A model generated the notes under the pieces. That model did no database searches. It was not told the origin of the DNA and was given only the letters and a program-made list of their open reading frames with translations. A program made the position numbers and the translations under genes. This document shows positions 62,301 through 64,000 of a DNA stretch of 64,000 nt, one piece after another (positions within the stretch are counted from its first letter, which is position 1; every line of letters begins with the position of its first letter). Source of the DNA: Nitrospira sp. (GTDB lineage Bacteria > Nitrospirota > Nitrospiria > Nitrospirales > Nitrospiraceae). The stretch lies in NCBI GenBank assembly GCA_022226935.1, contig CP092081.1, positions 4,165,539 through 4,229,538 on the forward strand, given 5' to 3'.

Positions 62301-64000
62301 GGCTCCGCTCCATAGACTGAAGAATAGTGTCGAGGGCGTCCTGGTCGAGGACGACGTCCGGGAAATCTGACGGGGTATAGCCGCCCGCCTCCGGCGAGCA
62401 ACAATGGGCGATCAGCTCGCCGAGGTGACGACGATACGAAGCCGCCAGCATGTCCATCGTCGATCGAGCGATCCTGGCGCGGCTATACGTCCAGTTCACG
62501 CTGAGGCATCCGTCCGTGATGTCCGCGTTGATGTTGAACTCATACCGCATGCGATTGGACGATCCGTGCTCCCTCCCCGTTGGCCCGGAGGCCAACTCAA
62601 ACAGAGTCTGCTCCGATCTCCCTCGATCCAGCTGCCCCAGATAGTTGAAGCAGATCTGCGGAGAGGATCGCTGCCGGAGACGGGCGGCGTCAGGATGTTG
62701 CGAGAGGTACCGCAACAAGCCGTAGCCGACCCCGCCCGCGGGGACGGCTCGGAGTTGCTCCTTGACTCCCTTTACCACCTCACCCATCGAACCTTGAGGA
62801 AGGCGAAGCAAGAGAGGAAAGATGCTCGTGAACCATCCGACTGTCCGGGAGAGATCGGTTCCGGGCACGAACGGCTCGCGACCGTGGCCTTCCAAATCCA
62901 ACAGCAGACACTCTTGTCCCGCCCAGCGGTGGAACGTCTGCGTCAAGGCCGCCAGCAGGAGGTCATTCACCTGCGTCCGGTAGGCCGCGGGAGCTTCCCG
63001 CAACAGCGCCTCGGTTTCTGCTCTGGTGAACCTGACCGGGCACGTTTCCGCCGACGCTTCCGTTCGATCCGCCGTCGGATCGTCAAGTGGGAAACCAGAT
63101 TCCTGTGAACAATCCTGCTGCTCCCAGAACGACAATTCGTCCAGGACCGTCTCGGACTGGGCGGCCTGCTGCGCCGCTTCCGTCCACTGTTTGAGCGACG
63201 TCGTTTTGGGCCACGCAGTCGGCGCGGCTCCTTCATCGAGATACGCCCGCTGGAGGTCCTCCAACAGGATGCGCCACGAGACTCCGTCCACGACGAGATG
63301 GTGCGCGATGAACAGCAGCGTGGCGGGACGTTTCGCTCCTTGCTGAAACAGAAGCACGCGGAACAGCGGTCCCTGTTCGATATCCAGACTCTGCTGATAC
63401 CGTTCGGCCTCGCGAGCCATCGCGGCAGGGATGCCGCTATCGGCCTGTTGGTCCAGCTCGATCACGACCAACGCCTCGTCCGAAGAGACGGCCGGTTCGA
63501 TCCTGGCCGTCGACGCATTCCGACGATCGAAGCGGCAGCGCAACCCGTCATGCTGATCGAGCAGCCACCGGATCGCGCGCGCCAGCCTGGTACGATCGGG
63601 GCGTTCGGGCATCGTCACCATGAGTGATTGGTTCCAGTGATGGGGCTCCGGCAGTCGTTGCTCGAACCACCACCGTTGGGCCGGTGTCATGAGGAAGCGC
63701 CCCGAAACCGTACCTTGATCGGCATGAATGGCCGGTGACGTTTCAGCTTCCAGCTGCGCGACCGCCGCGAGGGCTTCGACGGTTTGCTGTTGAAACAACT
63801 GCCGGGGCGTCAGCGAAAGACCGATCTGTTTAGCTTCCGTGATTACCTGTAGGCCAAGAATCGAGTCGCCGCCGAGTTCGAAGAAGTTGTCATGGCGGCC
63901 GACCTGGGGGAGGCCGAGCACCTGGGCCCAGATGGCGGCCAACCGCTGCTCGGTGGCCGTGGCCGGCGCCGCATAGGCCGTGGTCCGCTGCGTCTCCCAG
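62290..64000 (-). CDS. Non-ribosomal peptide synthetase, C-terminal PCP-epimerase part (5' end outside window)
   Basis: The frame is open through the right edge (WETQRTTAYAAPATATEQRL), so the TTG at 63942 is not the start; upstream C and A domains lie outside. Visible: a carrier domain (NFFELGGDSILGLQVITEAK; serine codon at 63862-63864) and an epimerization domain with MTPAQRWWFEQRLPEPHHWN, AHHLVVDGVSWRILLEDLQR, DLEGHGREPF, TVGWFTSIFPLLLR and QICFNYLGQL. It would turn the last residue on this protein into the D form before transfer to the 3002-residue synthetase, whose first condensation domain is of the matching type. Which amino acid is epimerised cannot be seen. Confidence 0.92.
   Translation of the reverse strand, partial: WETQRTTAYAAPATATEQRLAAIWAQVLGLPQVGRHDNFFELGGDSILGLQVITEAKQIGLSLTPRQLFQQQTVEALAAVAQLEAETSPAIHADQGTVSGRFLMTPAQRWWFEQRLPEPHHWNQSLMVTMPERPDRTRLARAIRWLLDQHDGLRCRFDRRNASTARIEPAVSSDEALVVIELDQQADSGIPAAMAREAERYQQSLDIEQGPLFRVLLFQQGAKRPATLLFIAHHLVVDGVSWRILLEDLQRAYLDEGAAPTAWPKTTSLKQWTEAAQQAAQSETVLDELSFWEQQDCSQESGFPLDDPTADRTEASAETCPVRFTRAETEALLREAPAAYRTQVNDLLLAALTQTFHRWAGQECLLLDLEGHGREPFVPGTDLSRTVGWFTSIFPLLLRLPQGSMGEVVKGVKEQLRAVPAGGVGYGLLRYLSQHPDAARLRQRSSPQICFNYLGQLDRGRSEQTLFELASGPTGREHGSSNRMRYEFNINADITDGCLSVNWTYSRARIARSTMDMLAASYRRHLGELIAHCCSPEAGGYTPSDFPDVVLDQDALDTILQSMERSHAR

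Noticed and set aside
1..64000. CRISPR arrays, tRNA/rRNA genes, transposases, prophage genes
   Set aside because: None found on reading; the damage at 15.2-18.2 kb shows no insertion-sequence ends or transposase remnants.

Overview
The window is about 64 kb of GC-rich DNA from a Gram-negative (diderm) bacterium. This follows from the outer-membrane TonB-dependent receptors, ExbB-ExbD-TonB, an RND efflux pair and lipoproteins. The style of the region (many FecI-FecR-receptor cassettes, tiny CxxC zinc-ribbon proteins, a secreted CbiX-like protein) reminds me of Nitrospira-type Nitrospirota. That placement is an inference from memory, not something the sequence proves. No rRNA, tRNA or CRISPR array was seen.

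Left part (1-31109): five consecutive iron-starvation signalling cassettes on the + strand, each ordered ECF sigma factor (FecI type) - FecR anti-sigma/sensor - transducing TonB-dependent receptor with an N-terminal STN domain. Cassette 1 (2-4442) also has a small lipoprotein. Cassette 3 (9359-15152) has a PepSY-TM membrane protein. Cassette 4 (19397-25428) has a PepSY-TM protein and an O-methyltransferase-like gene. Cassette 5 (25746-31109) has a PepSY-TM protein and looks like a tandem duplicate of cassette 4. Between cassettes 3 and 4 lies a graveyard (15228-18223): a 3'-truncated cysC joined to a 5'-truncated, frameshifted PepSY gene, then a Doc/AbrB-type toxin-antitoxin pair on the - strand, then remnants of a sigma factor, a FecR and a receptor fused in one reading frame that is broken by a single stop codon.

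Middle part (31110-38842): a mixed stress and housekeeping block with a zinc-ribbon protein (-), an AhpC-type peroxiredoxin, a cupin, a secreted nucleotide pyrophosphatase/phosphodiesterase-like protein, an S9-family peptidase lipoprotein (-), a secreted multi-unit CbiX-like protein and a second zinc-ribbon protein.

Right part (39385-64000): a compact + strand run exbB-exbD-tonB-unknown periplasmic protein-RND adaptor-RND permease, convergent with a - strand non-ribosomal peptide synthetase (NRPS) operon that continues beyond the right edge. Assembly order is [..A?-PCP-E] / C-A(Asp)-PCP-C-A(Dab)-PCP-C-hydroxylase / C*-A(Asp)-PCP-C-A(basic?)-PCP-TE. The binding-pocket residues, read by eye, match aspartate, 2,4-diaminobutyrate and aspartate. 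A SyrP/TauD-like Fe(II)/2-oxoglutarate hydroxylase is fused to the end of the middle protein. The next protein starts with a condensation-like domain that has lost its catalytic histidines, which is what an 'interface' domain recruiting an aspartyl beta-hydroxylase looks like. The product is therefore most likely a beta-hydroxyaspartate-containing peptide siderophore.

Taken together the window is an integrated iron-acquisition island: a siderophore is assembled (NRPS), probably exported (RND pair), taken up by several surface-sensing receptors powered by ExbBD-TonB, and probably stripped of iron by PepSY-type membrane reductases. Each receptor can report its occupancy to its own FecR/FecI pair.
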